Origin: Albugo candida
Lineage: Eukaryota > Oomycota > Peronosporomycetes > Albuginales > Albuginaceae
NCBI GenBank assembly: GCA_905220665.1
Contig: CAJNAR010000023.1
Span: forward strand, 62,001 to 126,000
Reading direction: 5' to 3'
DNA length: 64,000 nucleotides
Of this stretch, positions 23,896 through 33,325 are shown in pieces. Made by a program: the position numbers and the translations under genes. Position 1 is the stretch's first letter. The number at the start of each line of letters is the position of its first letter. The notes below the pieces were generated by a model. It did not search any database and was not told the DNA's origin. It saw nothing but the letters and a program-made list of their open reading frames with translations.

Positions 23896-24011
23896 TAGTT
23901 TGTCCTCCGCAATGATCAAGCAAATATCTCTTTTATTTGGGTTTTTTATTACCCACCGTACTCTAAGCTATTTCCACTTCGTACGTGGCCCAAGGGATTC
24001 AATTCCCATCA

Positions 24012-24763
24012 GTATCCTACTCCGTTCGGAAACTCTTCCACTTTCACAAAATTTAACTTGGGAATGAAATCAATGGGTAAATTATCATCTGGCTTGCCTT
24101 CATCGAGGCCCAGAGTAAGGTCTGGAGTTGAAGTAACCTAGCCTACTGAGGACTTGTTCCAAGACCGTAAACGTCAAGCTCGACATGCTGTCAGGGTATG
24201 TCCACCCAGCTGATGAAAACTGGTTAATGGACAGGAAGTAAAGAGACGATAGTTGTCTGATTCACAGAGAAAACGCAGTGTATTTCTTGATGTCAGTGTA
24301 TTGATATATGGTCCACCAGAATTGGCAAGGCTAATGTGGCCAAAAGCATTGGTTTGAAGTGCGCCACGCATCCTTTCTATCGGTATAGCTGCACCTACAC
24401 TTATAATTCATTTGATGTATACATCAGCTACTTGATGCGGTAGTTTCTATCATAGCTCCAAGAGCTCGAAAATACAATAGCATGCAGCGACGAGCACAGT
24501 AGAAGCTAGTACTTTTGACCATCGAAACTAGAAGTGTCTCGATGTCGAGATTGTAAGCTTGCAGTATAGCTACTGAGGGGTTATACCGCGTGCGCAGCCA
24601 CATCTATTGATATGAAGGGCCTATGTATCGCTAAGATTACTTTGCCGGATAGAGCGTGTGATATGCGATTGTAGTGCATTTTCAGCTTAAAAAAATCACA
24701 TCAGAAACTTAGCAACAATTCACACTTTGATCCTTCGAATTATTCAATCTCCCATCTAAAAAT
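24012..24763. other. No gene recognised; 3' flank of the ABC transporter
   Basis: Short frames only. This is the boundary between the repeat-rich half and the gene-rich half. The stop codon of the ABC transporter at 24764 faces it, so part must be its 3' untranslated region. Confidence 0.5.
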
Positions 24764-27700
24764 CTAGCGCTTCAAATTACTTACAAAACGCAGTGTGAGA
24801 TAGATACCAATCTGTAGGAGCAGCCACATAAGGATGAGTAATCCGATATTCCGACTGATATTTGAATATAAAAACCCATACGTTGTCACGATGAAGGCTT
24901 GGGTGGTACGTGGTCCGTCCTGAGTCATCAGTATAGCGCACCCGTGGTCTTCTGCATGACGACAATGACCCAATTCGATGCTTACCAACGTTGACAGTGA
25001 GTAATTGGTAGGCACGAGCCACCGAATCCAACTATAAAATGGCTTCATCATCGGATGTAACATCAAAAATCCCGCAAAAAGATTGAATATCACCGATAAC
25101 GCACCGACCGCGACGTTGGCTACTTTGATATTCGAAAGCAGTAGCCCCATAAGCTGCCCTAGACTTGTCTTGATACTGATATGAAGAAGAAATACAAATG
25201 AAAATAGAAAGAAGGATTCCGCGCTTTGCGTCCACCCGGTCATCCAATACTCAACGTTCATAAACAAAAGGGCAGTGATGACCAAGTATGGTACTTCAGC
25301 CAGCATTAGGGAAAGACTATACGGAAGTGGGTCGTAATAGTTGGACATACGCTCACGATAATACACTACACGCTCGGAGACCACTATATCCAGTACTGTC
25401 ATCAAGTTGGTCACACCAATAAAGTCCAATGTGTTGTACATGAGCCCGACGTGAGAATTCACTGCGGCGACAGAGGCGATTTTCAACTTGAAAAATGTAC
25501 TCCCGAAAATCGCGGCGTAAATAGGGAATGCAACCATCCGCATGACGTTGTATTGAGGATTCCGCCAATATGTCAAACGCATTTTCTTTGCGCAGAGAGT
25601 GCACTGATTATAAAAGGACGTGGCTATGGGAGTCAGATGAAGCGTCGAGAACTTCACCATAACTTTTGGATCAGCGTGAGCCAAGTTATGGATATTGCTG
25701 CCAGTGTTTGTATCGCGCTTTGCTAAAAATTCAAGTGTTTCGCCGTCGAGCTGACCAGTGCTTAGCTTCTCGTTAATACTTTGATTTTGTCGGCGAAGCG
25801 CACTTTGAATGTATTCATTCGAGTAGTCACGCGCTTGACCGCGTGCAATTCCTGCCCCAATGACTTCAAGCATGTAAGTAGCGGGGTTACAGCGAGTTCG
25901 GATAGCTGGAGTTCCAGGAATACTCTGGAGATATGTCAAAAGCTTTGCGCAATCTCTTCCCAAGTCGCCGAAATACGCGACTTTGCCACCTTTTTGGAGC
26001 AGTAAAAGGGCATCGAATAGTTCAAACAGCTGCAAGCTTGGCTGGTGTATTGTACAGAGCACCGTTCGTCCGGTGTGAGCGATAGAAAGCACTCCCTTCA
26101 TGACCGTAGCTGCAGATCGAGCGTCCAATCCGCTTGTGGGCTCATCGAGGAACAAGATACTTGGATTCGCAACAACTTCCACTCCGATCGTAACTCGTTT
26201 TTTTTGCTCCAGAGAGCACGTGCGAATGAGTGCGTTGGAGATGCTGGTCAACTCCAGTAGATCCATCGTTTCGCAGACGATTGCATCACGTGCGCTTTGA
26301 GTTGTATCACTGGCAAGCCGTAACATTGCGGAGAATCGAAGAGATTCCAATACAGTCGCAGCTGGAGAATGGATATCCATTTGCTCACAATATCCAGCAA
26401 TTCGACTGAATATTGAAGGATCTTTCATTTCGCCATTCACAGTGATATTTCCTGTGATCCTTCCACCAGTTTTTCTCCCAGCTAAAACATCCATAAATGT
26501 GGTCTTTCCGGCTCCACTTGCACCCATTAATGCAGTCATCGTATATGGCGTGAAAAAAGCACTTATATCGTGCAGTAGATGGATCTCTTTGTTATTCACT
26601 GGATCACTGACATGATAATTCAGCCTGTCGACGCAAATGTATGCTGGGACGCAAGTAACGCCCGGCAATTTCTCCGATTCCTGTGGATGTCCTTCATTTA
26701 CATTGAGAGCGATATCTCTCTGCGGATTCTCATTTCCGTGCTTTTGGCTCAAATTCGACTCTGTTACGTGACTACTATAATAATCTTCCTCAATCACAGT
26801 GGCTTCCGTAGTCACAGTCGGTTCATATCGGAGCCAATGCAACGCAGCCGCACTGAGAAGTGTGAAGATCACATAGTACCCTAGAAGAACGCCAACGCCA
26901 ATCCAAATGAATTCCGGGCCTTTTGAGATCTGTACTCGCCTTAGAGCAGTCACACGCTGTGCCAAAGTGTATCGCTCATCATGAAACTCATTCAGAAGCG
27001 CACTTCGAAGAGCCCATGCAAGCGGATTGAACCAATACACCCATCGCCAATACGATGGAATGAGATCTGGGAGAATGATATTCCCAGAAAACAGCAGGAA
27101 AAAGCTCACTGAAAGACTCGCAAATCCTTGCGCGATGGTCACCGATGGCGAGAAACATGCGAGCATGGAGAAATACGCGGCGATTGCATGTTGGAACGAC
27201 ACAATGATGGCATAGAATGTGAAAAATGTTGCAGCCGATCGAGCAAAGTCGATCATAAAGTAAACGATGACGACCATAAGAATCGAGACGCACAGGTTCA
27301 AAGGAGCCTGAATCATCGTCTCTGCCAATGTGTAAGACAGTGTGCGGTAAAAGTTTCGCAGACGTTGTTTGTAAAAGATACTCCGATTCTGTAATGTGAT
27401 TGTAAGCTGTTGCCATGCTTGTCGCTGGAAAATGGCGACGATGAAGAAGATGACGCGTAGATACTGACGAGAATACACTTTGTAGAAAATCACTCCAAGC
27501 AACAATCCCACAAGAAGGCTTTCCACAAGCTTTCCAATGACAAGATTTCTATCGCGTAGCCATATCTTTCGCTGACGCTCCAAGACAAGCTTAGTGCTCT
27601 GATAAAAAGTTGATGCAAATGGGGAAGCGTACGTTTTTTTGGGAAGACGATCCCGTTTGGAAGTTGCATTTGGATCGAGTTCTATCTTTTGATGGAGCTT

Positions 27701-29002
27701 GTCGTGTTGCACACTGCGGGGTTTGTTTTGATAGTACGTTGAAGCAAGAAAACATTCTTCAAACTTGTGAGCTCTTTTGGGCGGTTTTGGACCGACTTGA
27801 TGCTCTTGGGTCACGTAGGCTGCCCCACGACCGGACGTGATATCAATGACGAAATCGGCTAGATCCACATGTTCTGGGCATGTGAATCCGAGCTGTTTCA
27901 AGTATGGAAGTAGATGGATGCGTGGACCGTGATACACAAGCCTTCCTTCCATCAAAACGATAATATCATCAAATAACTCGACGACTTCAGGTGGTGGCTG
28001 TAAGAGTGCGACAACAGCAGACCCTCCGAGCACTCGCGTCCAGCTACGGAGAGATTTCGTTATGTCGTATGTCGCAGCGCTGTCGAGCCCTGTGCTTATT
28101 TCATCACAGAGGAATACACTCTGTCCTCCAACGAGCATTTCGCCAATAGTGACGCGCTTACGCTCTCCTCCACTGACACCACGAAAAAGAGCATCGCCAA
28201 CGTATGTATTCGCACAATGTCGAAGTCCAAGAATGTGTAGACAAAGATCCGTTCGAAGCTCTGCGACTTGGCGCAGATTTGTCGCACCACTTTTTGGAGG
28301 TCCATTCAGACAACGATCCGCAAATGTAATGGTTTCTCGAACAGTTAACGTTGGAAAATGACAGTCTGTTTGATCCATAAGCCCGACCAATTTCGAGACA
28401 TCGATTTCATCACTACGATATCCGCTGTAAGTGACCTGTCCTTTGAGAACTCGACCTGCGCGCGTTCCAAGCTTCCCGGCTAATGCTTTGAGAAGTGACG
28501 ATTTCCCAGCACCGGGACTGGCGAGAACTAACGTCATAGAAGCTGGAGAAATGATTCCCGACATTGGATGCAGGATTTTACGTTCTTCCTTACGCAATGT
28601 ATGCCAAGGCACGCACATCGGTCTGGATTTCAAAGCTTTATTTTTTGATCGCACCCACACACTATACGATAAATTCTCAAAATGAATTTCGGGTGTCGGG
28701 AAACTAAAGTTATTTCGACGCCAAGTCACTCTCAATTTCGCGTAAAAACGATCAAGACCACCGCTCAATAAGGTCTCAAGATTGGAGGCATCCAAACTAC
28801 TGAATCGCTCAAGCACAGAGGGGGTCTTGGCTCGATCGGGGACAGTGACCTGAGAGACTGGCAAGTCACTCAGCTGATCGACAGCCTGTTCGATGACCTC
28901 TGCATTGAAAATCTCATCCTCGTCACACTCGTCGTCACGAGGAAAAAGAGTGTCATCGGTGATAGCACTGAGGCTTTCGTCGCGAATCGGTCTCACTTCC
29001 AT
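24764..29002 (-). CDS. PDR-type full ABC transporter (ABCG family)
   Basis: A single exon of 1,412 codons. It is a plasma-membrane pump of the pleiotropic drug resistance type with the order NBD1-TMD1-NBD2-TMD2. The longest frame begins with TTG at 29011. The first ATG, at 29002 (MEVRPIRDE), is chosen instead. In that numbering NBD1 has Walker A ASPGAGKSS near 161, signature VSGGERKR near 276 and Walker B LCDE near 298. NBD2 has Walker A GASGAGKTT near 827, signature CSLEQKKR near 930 and Walker B LFLDEPTSGLD near 950. Six-helix blocks lie near 485-720 and in the last 280 residues. Both Walker lysines are present, unlike fungal PDR pumps, in which the first site lacks the Walker A lysine. Substrates cannot be told from sequence; oomycete relatives export lipids and xenobiotics. 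Confidence 0.95.
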   Translation of the reverse strand: MEVRPIRDESLSAITDDTLFPRDDECDEDEIFNAEVIEQAVDQLSDLPVSQVTVPDRAKTPSVLERFSSLDASNLETLLSGGLDRFYAKLRVTWRRNNFSFPTPEIHFENLSYSVWVRSKNKALKSRPMCVPWHTLRKEERKILHPMSGIISPASMTLVLASPGAGKSSLLKALAGKLGTRAGRVLKGQVTYSGYRSDEIDVSKLVGLMDQTDCHFPTLTVRETITFADRCLNGPPKSGATNLRQVAELRTDLCLHILGLRHCANTYVGDALFRGVSGGERKRVTIGEMLVGGQSVFLCDEISTGLDSAATYDITKSLRSWTRVLGGSAVVALLQPPPEVVELFDDIIVLMEGRLVYHGPRIHLLPYLKQLGFTCPEHVDLADFVIDITSGRGAAYVTQEHQVGPKPPKRAHKFEECFLASTYYQNKPRSVQHDKLHQKIELDPNATSKRDRLPKKTYASPFASTFYQSTKLVLERQRKIWLRDRNLVIGKLVESLLVGLLLGVIFYKVYSRQYLRVIFFIVAIFQRQAWQQLTITLQNRSIFYKQRLRNFYRTLSYTLAETMIQAPLNLCVSILMVVIVYFMIDFARSAATFFTFYAIIVSFQHAIAAYFSMLACFSPSVTIAQGFASLSVSFFLLFSGNIILPDLIPSYWRWVYWFNPLAWALRSALLNEFHDERYTLAQRVTALRRVQISKGPEFIWIGVGVLLGYYVIFTLLSAAALHWLRYEPTVTTEATVIEEDYYSSHVTESNLSQKHGNENPQRDIALNVNEGHPQESEKLPGVTCVPAYICVDRLNYHVSDPVNNKEIHLLHDISAFFTPYTMTALMGASGAGKTTFMDVLAGRKTGGRITGNITVNGEMKDPSIFSRIAGYCEQMDIHSPAATVLESLRFSAMLRLASDTTQSARDAIVCETMDLLELTSISNALIRTCSLEQKKRVTIGVEVVANPSILFLDEPTSGLDARSAATVMKGVLSIAHTGRTVLCTIHQPSLQLFELFDALLLLQKGGKVAYFGDLGRDCAKLLTYLQSIPGTPAIRTRCNPATYMLEVIGAGIARGQARDYSNEYIQSALRRQNQSINEKLSTGQLDGETLEFLAKRDTNTGSNIHNLAHADPKVMVKFSTLHLTPIATSFYNQCTLCAKKMRLTYWRNPQYNVMRMVAFPIYAAIFGSTFFKLKIASVAAVNSHVGLMYNTLDFIGVTNLMTVLDIVVSERVVYYRERMSNYYDPLPYSLSLMLAEVPYLVITALLFMNVEYWMTGWTQSAESFFLFSFVFLLHISIKTSLGQLMGLLLSNIKVANVAVGALSVIFNLFAGFLMLHPMMKPFYSWIRWLVPTNYSLSTLVSIELGHCRHAEDHGCAILMTQDGPRTTQAFIVTTYGFLYSNISRNIGLLILMWLLLQIGIYLTLRFVSNLKR

Positions 29003-29535
29003 AAAAGTCAATTCGAGTCCGTCCGTCGGACTATGCTATTGTAACTGATCCTAGAGGCGGCGCGTCTCTTTGCAAACGTACTTTAATCTCTCATACTTGT
29101 CAGTGCGCCTACTAAGGCAAGGATATATCTGTAGAATTCGCTAAGAAGCACTTTATGGTCGCATTTAAATCATTAGGGAATTTGTATGAATTGCAATGTG
29201 TTGTGAGCGCTATGAACTGCGCGTTTCGATGCTGCCGAGTGTCTTATCTCTCTTAGCTTGTGATCAGTAGATGTCGCCTCTTTCTACATCCTGAACCGCT
29301 TTTCTTACTTTACGAGTTATGGGACCCTTTTGAGCGCTTTTCAAGCGGACACGACTTACATACGACTTGCTATATCTTCAGCTATGTGTGATATCAATGA
29401 TAAGATACGAGGGAGTCGCCGCCATGAGCATAATTGACATCCTAATCAGAGGAATGATCCATTTTCAAGTACCGAGACGGTCCGATCAGCTGAACCGCGT
29501 AACCGGGTCCTTAACCGCGCCTCCCTAATATCCGA
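29003..29535. other. Divergent promoter region between ABC transporter and PRP4 kinase
   Basis: A gap of 533 bases separates two outward-facing start codons, so it must hold both promoters. No TATA box or oomycete initiator was recognised with confidence. Confidence 0.5.
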
Positions 29536-31585
29536 ATGGGCTCATCGAAACGAGTTCGGTCTGATCATAGTCGCTATTCACGCCATCATTCTCGATCCGT
29601 TGAGAGAGATAGCAGGAAACGCTCTAGGAATTTCAATACAAGGCGTTCACGCTCTCCGTTACGCTCAACTCCTTTGCGGAATGACAGTCGACGTCATCGT
29701 CATTCTTCCCGAAAAGAAAGTCATCGACGAAGGAGACGTAGTCGCTCCGCAAGCGCTCGATACCACACCAAGCGAAAACGACAAAATGAGCCTCCAAAAC
29801 GATCCGTTTCTTCTTCCTTATCCAATTCGATGAAATCCGACCTTGAAGGCGGTGTTGAAGAAGTGAAAATTACCGAAAATGCAACAGCTCAAGAAACAAT
29901 TACAAAAGACACACAAGAAACTCAATTTTTGCAGCAAGTAGAAATCGATATTGTGAGCTCAAAATCCGATGTGATACACGATCTCCCAGCCGAAGAAATC
30001 AAGATCCAAGGTATACAGAGCCAAATAGAAGCCCTCAAGAAGCTTCCCAAGACACTGACGAGCCCAAAAGTTCCCGAAAAGTTGGATGTAAGCACGCTAA
30101 AAATGGACATTTTAAATGTTTTAAAGGAGGCGCGTAACACTATCGCCGGTCTAAAATATGAGAACGCGATTGTTCCACAAACAAAGTCTGAAGCTGATGT
30201 GATACAATCCGAAAGAACGTCGCCAACAACCGCAAAATTGATTTCAAAATGTCCAGAAAAAATGTCGAAACACGATGTTTCACTGACGGAATCGAATCCG
30301 GGCGATGACTTTGACATGTTCTCACTGGAAGAACAACAAGAAAACGTTTCCTCGATTGTAGCGCCCGTGCAGATATTAGCTGCTCCAACTTGTGAGGAGT
30401 CCAACTGTGATGATGGTGAGGGATACTATCGCGCAAGTGTGGGCGAAATATTGAATGCACGATATCGAGTTCTTGGAACCGTTGGCAAAGGAGTATTTTC
30501 GACCGTGCTGCGATGTCTCGACTTGCATGCAACTCCCGCTGAAGACTCTGATACGAATTCTTCCGTCGTAGCTATCAAGCTAATCCGAAATAATGACACA
30601 ATGCGCAATGCATCGCAAACTGAAATCAAAGTTCTCAAAACGCTCGGGTCGCGGGATCCAAAAGATCGCAAACATTGTGTTCGTCTTCTCGACCATTTTG
30701 AGCATCGGAACCATATTTCTTTGGTTTTTGAGCCAATGCAAATGAATTTGAGGGAAGCGATGAAAAAGTTTGGAGGTAAAAGCGGTATTGCCATTCAGGC
30801 AGTTCGTATCTTTGCTCGTAATCTTTTGATCGCGCTGAGTCATCTTGAAGCCTGTGACGTGGTCCACGCCGGTGCGTACCGTACGATTGATCTTCTTGTT
30901 CCTCACGTTCTCTGTGTAGATGTCAAACCCGACAATATTCTGTTGGACGATAAGCAAACTACCGTCAAAGTTTGCGATTTCGGCTCGGCATTTTTTCGGA
31001 CCGATGGCACGCATCACGATCCGACTCCATACTTGGTGAGCCGATTCTACCGTGCTCCTGAAATCATTCTCGGGTTTCCGTATGATAAAGCGGTAGATAT
31101 GTGGTCTATTGGTTGCTGTCTCTTTGAAATGTTTACCGGACAAGTTTTGTTTCCAGGGAGTACCAACAACGAAATGCTCAAGTTGTTCATGCAATTGAAG
31201 GGGAAATTGCCATCCAAATTCATCAAGAGGCATCGAACTGTGTACCTCGAGCAGTTTCAGATGGAGCCTCATTTCACAGATGAGATGAGATTCATTAGTC
31301 GCGAGACGGATCGTGTGACAGGTAGAGGAGCTCTTTTGGCTGTGTCTGATGTGCGGGATCTTTTATTGGCTGTGATTCTCTGTAGGGAAGCCAATCGTTC
31401 GACATCTGGAAGGAATGAAAACCCGTACGGATCTCGGGAACATACTGATGGCCGCCAAGAGCAGTACCGATAAGAAAAATCATGTGCAGGAATTACAAAA
31501 CCTGCTGGATAAGATGTTGATGCTGGATCCATCGAAACGCATTTGTGTCCGTGAAGCACTCGCTCATTCATTTGTCAAAAAGTGA
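29536..31585 (+). CDS. PRP4: PRP4-type spliceosomal protein kinase (CMGC family)
   Basis: Exons 29536-30871, 30920-31321 and 31386-31585 join to 645 residues. Residues 1-95 are an RS-rich segment. The kinase domain follows a long acidic linker: glycine loop GKGVFSTV, lysine in VVAIKLIR, catalytic loop HADVKPDNILL, DFGSA and VSRFYRAPE, and a C-terminal LQNLLDKMLMLDPSKRI as in PRPF4B. PRP4 kinase phosphorylates PRP6 and PRP31 in the tri-snRNP before spliceosome activation. Intron 1 (48 bases, GTGCGT...TGTAG) contains no stop and stays in frame, so an unspliced read gives 16 extra residues between HA and DVKPDN. Intron 2 (64 bases) shifts the frame; reading through it loses the true C-terminus. 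The start is an ATG in frame with the RS region. Confidence 0.9.
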
Positions 31586-32144
31586 GTCAATTTAGAAATA
31601 ACAGCCAATCAGACAAGTGAGCGGTTGAAGAACACTTCTACCGCTTTATCTATCAATTTTGATGTGTTTTTCCGTCGTTTTGAATCGCTTTGTGTAAGAG
31701 CGTACACTCTGTTTTCATACCATCTGTGAACACAAACAAGATCCACTGTGCGGTCACTCACTGTCACGCAGTTTTGAATCTATAGCAAGCTCTTTTTTGT
31801 ATAAAATGCTCGAAAACAGCTGCAGTGAAATCGATCCTTTGGATTCCTCGAATGATCAACAAGTCCCAAGGCCATCGCTCACTGAAAGAGATCGACATTT
31901 GCGCTTTGTGACAGCTGTGCAAATGCGAAAAAAATGATTTTGAGTTGCGACACTCAATCTGATTCCAAGATGGAATCAGATTCTACCCGGAAGAGCGGAT
32001 GCTATTTGTAGGTGCGCGCTTTCGACGATGTTTGAGCCTACCAGACGTATCCAAAGGTCACACAAGACCTTTCATGGTCGATAAAGACTGATGCATTGAT
32101 TGTACAACCACTTTAACATTTATCAACTCCATAAGAGCACTTAA
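31586..32144. other. Intergenic region with a perfect hairpin
   Basis: No gene was recognised between PRP4 kinase and the cysteine-rich protein. The hairpin at 31956-31982 is described separately. Confidence 0.5.
31956..31982. repeat. Perfect inverted repeat upstream of the cysteine-rich gene
   Basis: AATCTGATTCC (31956-31966) is the exact reverse complement of GGAATCAGATT (31972-31982) with a 5-base AAGAT loop. It lies 163 bases before the ATG of the secreted protein. It could be a protein-binding palindrome or an RNA hairpin; nothing in the sequence decides. Confidence 0.85.
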
Positions 32145-33194
32145 ATGGCACGATTTCAATACGGTTTTGCGTATCTCTCGCTAGCGTTAATGATCGCTGC
32201 GGTTATCACAAAGGAACTTCCATCATGCAAACTGAACGCTTCGGAAGGGAATTTGAATAACGGCGTCACAATTGTATTGGATCCTTCGTGTCGTAACGGA
32301 GGATTGGGATGTATCACCGATAAGTGCACGTATTGCAGGACGTTCAATACTTCCGAATCAGCCCATTTGCGTGAATGTGACCAAATCGGATGGTACAATA
32401 TTTTGACACAGGCTTCCTCATCCTCCTCTGCAGAGACTCGATGCACTGCATCCGTGTCTTCGAGCGATTTCGACGTGGGAATCAATATCATTCCCGATAC
32501 CAATTGCAGTAATGGAGGCCTCGGATGTGTCGATGAGAACTGCAGATATTGTAAGATGAAGGACACCAATCAGTCTGCTCATTTGGATCCTTGTGCTGAT
32601 TTCGGATACGCTTTTGAATACGATGGAGACGTATGCGCTGCTTCGCTTTCTCAAGGAGATGCCGCTGCTGGTGTGAATATTGTGACGGATCCGCAGTGTG
32701 CTTTTGGAGGTATTGGGTGTTTCCAAGAGACATGTCGCTACTGTCAACTGTTTGACACCGAAAAATCCAAAGATTACGTAAATTGCTCGCGATTCAACTC
32801 GTCACTGGACACGTTTGCATCATCCGATCAAAAAGAGACGAATTGCTCATTGGAGTTTTCGAGCGTCACACAAGGGCTTTACGCGGTCACAGATCTATCA
32901 TGTCAGCAAGGAAATGCCTCCTGTATATCCGATCAGTGTCGTTTGTGCGCACTTGGGCCCAATGCGTCATTGCCCAACTTGATGCCCTGCAGCGCGTTCA
33001 GAGATTTCGTGTTTGAGCGACCAATTTGCGAATTTGAATCCGTCTATCTGGACAAGGAGGTTGCTATTATCCCGGACACAAATTGCACAGAGGAAAGCTG
33101 GGACTGTTTTGCTTCAAATTGCCGAGTTTGTCAATTTGGATCATTGGCCGCCGGACTATCTTCATGCTCTGATTCCGGATACGCTTTTACCTGA
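32145..33194 (+). CDS. Secreted protein of five six-cysteine repeats
   Basis: A single exon of 349 residues. Residues 1-23 form a signal peptide (YLSLALMIAAVIT). The mature protein is five tandem modules starting at C28, C100, C164, C234 and C295. Each has the spacing C-x18-20-C-x6-C-x4-C-x2-C-x11-13-C, with conserved N-G-G-L-G and C-R-Y-C cores, giving 30 cysteines in all. Many N-glycosylation sequons are present. There is no transmembrane segment or GPI signal, so the product should be secreted. No RxLR or CHxC motif was seen. I do not recognise the module as a named domain. A role at the hypha-host interface or in the cell wall is possible but is inference. It is flanked by perfect hairpins and precedes a receptor-like kinase on the same strand. 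Confidence 0.85.
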   Translation: MARFQYGFAYLSLALMIAAVITKELPSCKLNASEGNLNNGVTIVLDPSCRNGGLGCITDKCTYCRTFNTSESAHLRECDQIGWYNILTQASSSSSAETRCTASVSSSDFDVGINIIPDTNCSNGGLGCVDENCRYCKMKDTNQSAHLDPCADFGYAFEYDGDVCAASLSQGDAAAGVNIVTDPQCAFGGIGCFQETCRYCQLFDTEKSKDYVNCSRFNSSLDTFASSDQKETNCSLEFSSVTQGLYAVTDLSCQQGNASCISDQCRLCALGPNASLPNLMPCSAFRDFVFERPICEFESVYLDKEVAIIPDTNCTEESWDCFASNCRVCQFGSLAAGLSSCSDSGYAFT

Positions 33195-33249
33195 TTCGTC
33201 TCAGACTCAGAACGTACTGACTATAACGGACGTGGTAAGGGTTGTTTAG

Positions 33250-33278
33250 GTTCGGACACTTTTTCTCAGTGTCCGAAC
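33250..33278. repeat. Perfect inverted repeat between two closely spaced genes
   Basis: GTTCGGACACT (33250-33260) is the exact reverse complement of AGTGTCCGAAC (33268-33278), with a 7-base pyrimidine-rich loop TTTTCTC. It starts 55 bases after the stop of the cysteine-rich gene and ends 47 bases before the next ATG, inside a gap of only 131 bases. It may be a 3' end or RNA-processing hairpin, or a binding site. Confidence 0.88.
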
Positions 33279-33325
33279 TCTTTATAGTATAAAAACGAAT
33301 TATAAGCGTCTTTACACAGAGCTCC

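Larger units (their letters stand above)
17399..24011 (-). mobile_element. Ty3/gypsy LTR retrotransposon with chromodomain, nested Tc1 insertion in its 5' LTR
   Basis: Two direct copies of an LTR of about 165-179 bases, both beginning TGATCTGTCTC and ending CCCATCA, flank gag, protease, reverse transcriptase, RNase H, integrase and chromodomain in gypsy order on the minus strand. Excluding the 1,579-base Tc1 element and its TA copy, the retrotransposon is about 5.0 kb. A polypurine tract (AAAAAGGGAAAG on the minus strand, 17578-17589) abuts the left LTR, as expected for the 3' LTR of a minus-strand element. No matching 5-base target duplication was seen. The reading frames are broken in many places. 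The chromodomain at the integrase end places it with chromodomain-bearing gypsy elements, which favour heterochromatin. Confidence 0.9.
22266..24011 (-). repeat. Right (5') LTR of gypsy element, split by a Tc1 element
   Basis: LTR sequence occupies 22266-22316 and 23896-24011. Joining these after removing one TA copy recreates an LTR of about 165 bases that aligns with the left LTR. The interruption lies in the word GCGATTGTAGTTTG, which is intact in the left LTR. Confidence 0.9.

Noticed and set aside
29922..30404. Minus-strand frame opposite PRP4 kinase
   Set aside because: Serine-rich shadow of the acidic linker, no independent support.
32145..33194. RxLR or CHxC effector signature in the secreted protein
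   Set aside because: Neither motif is present after the signal peptide.
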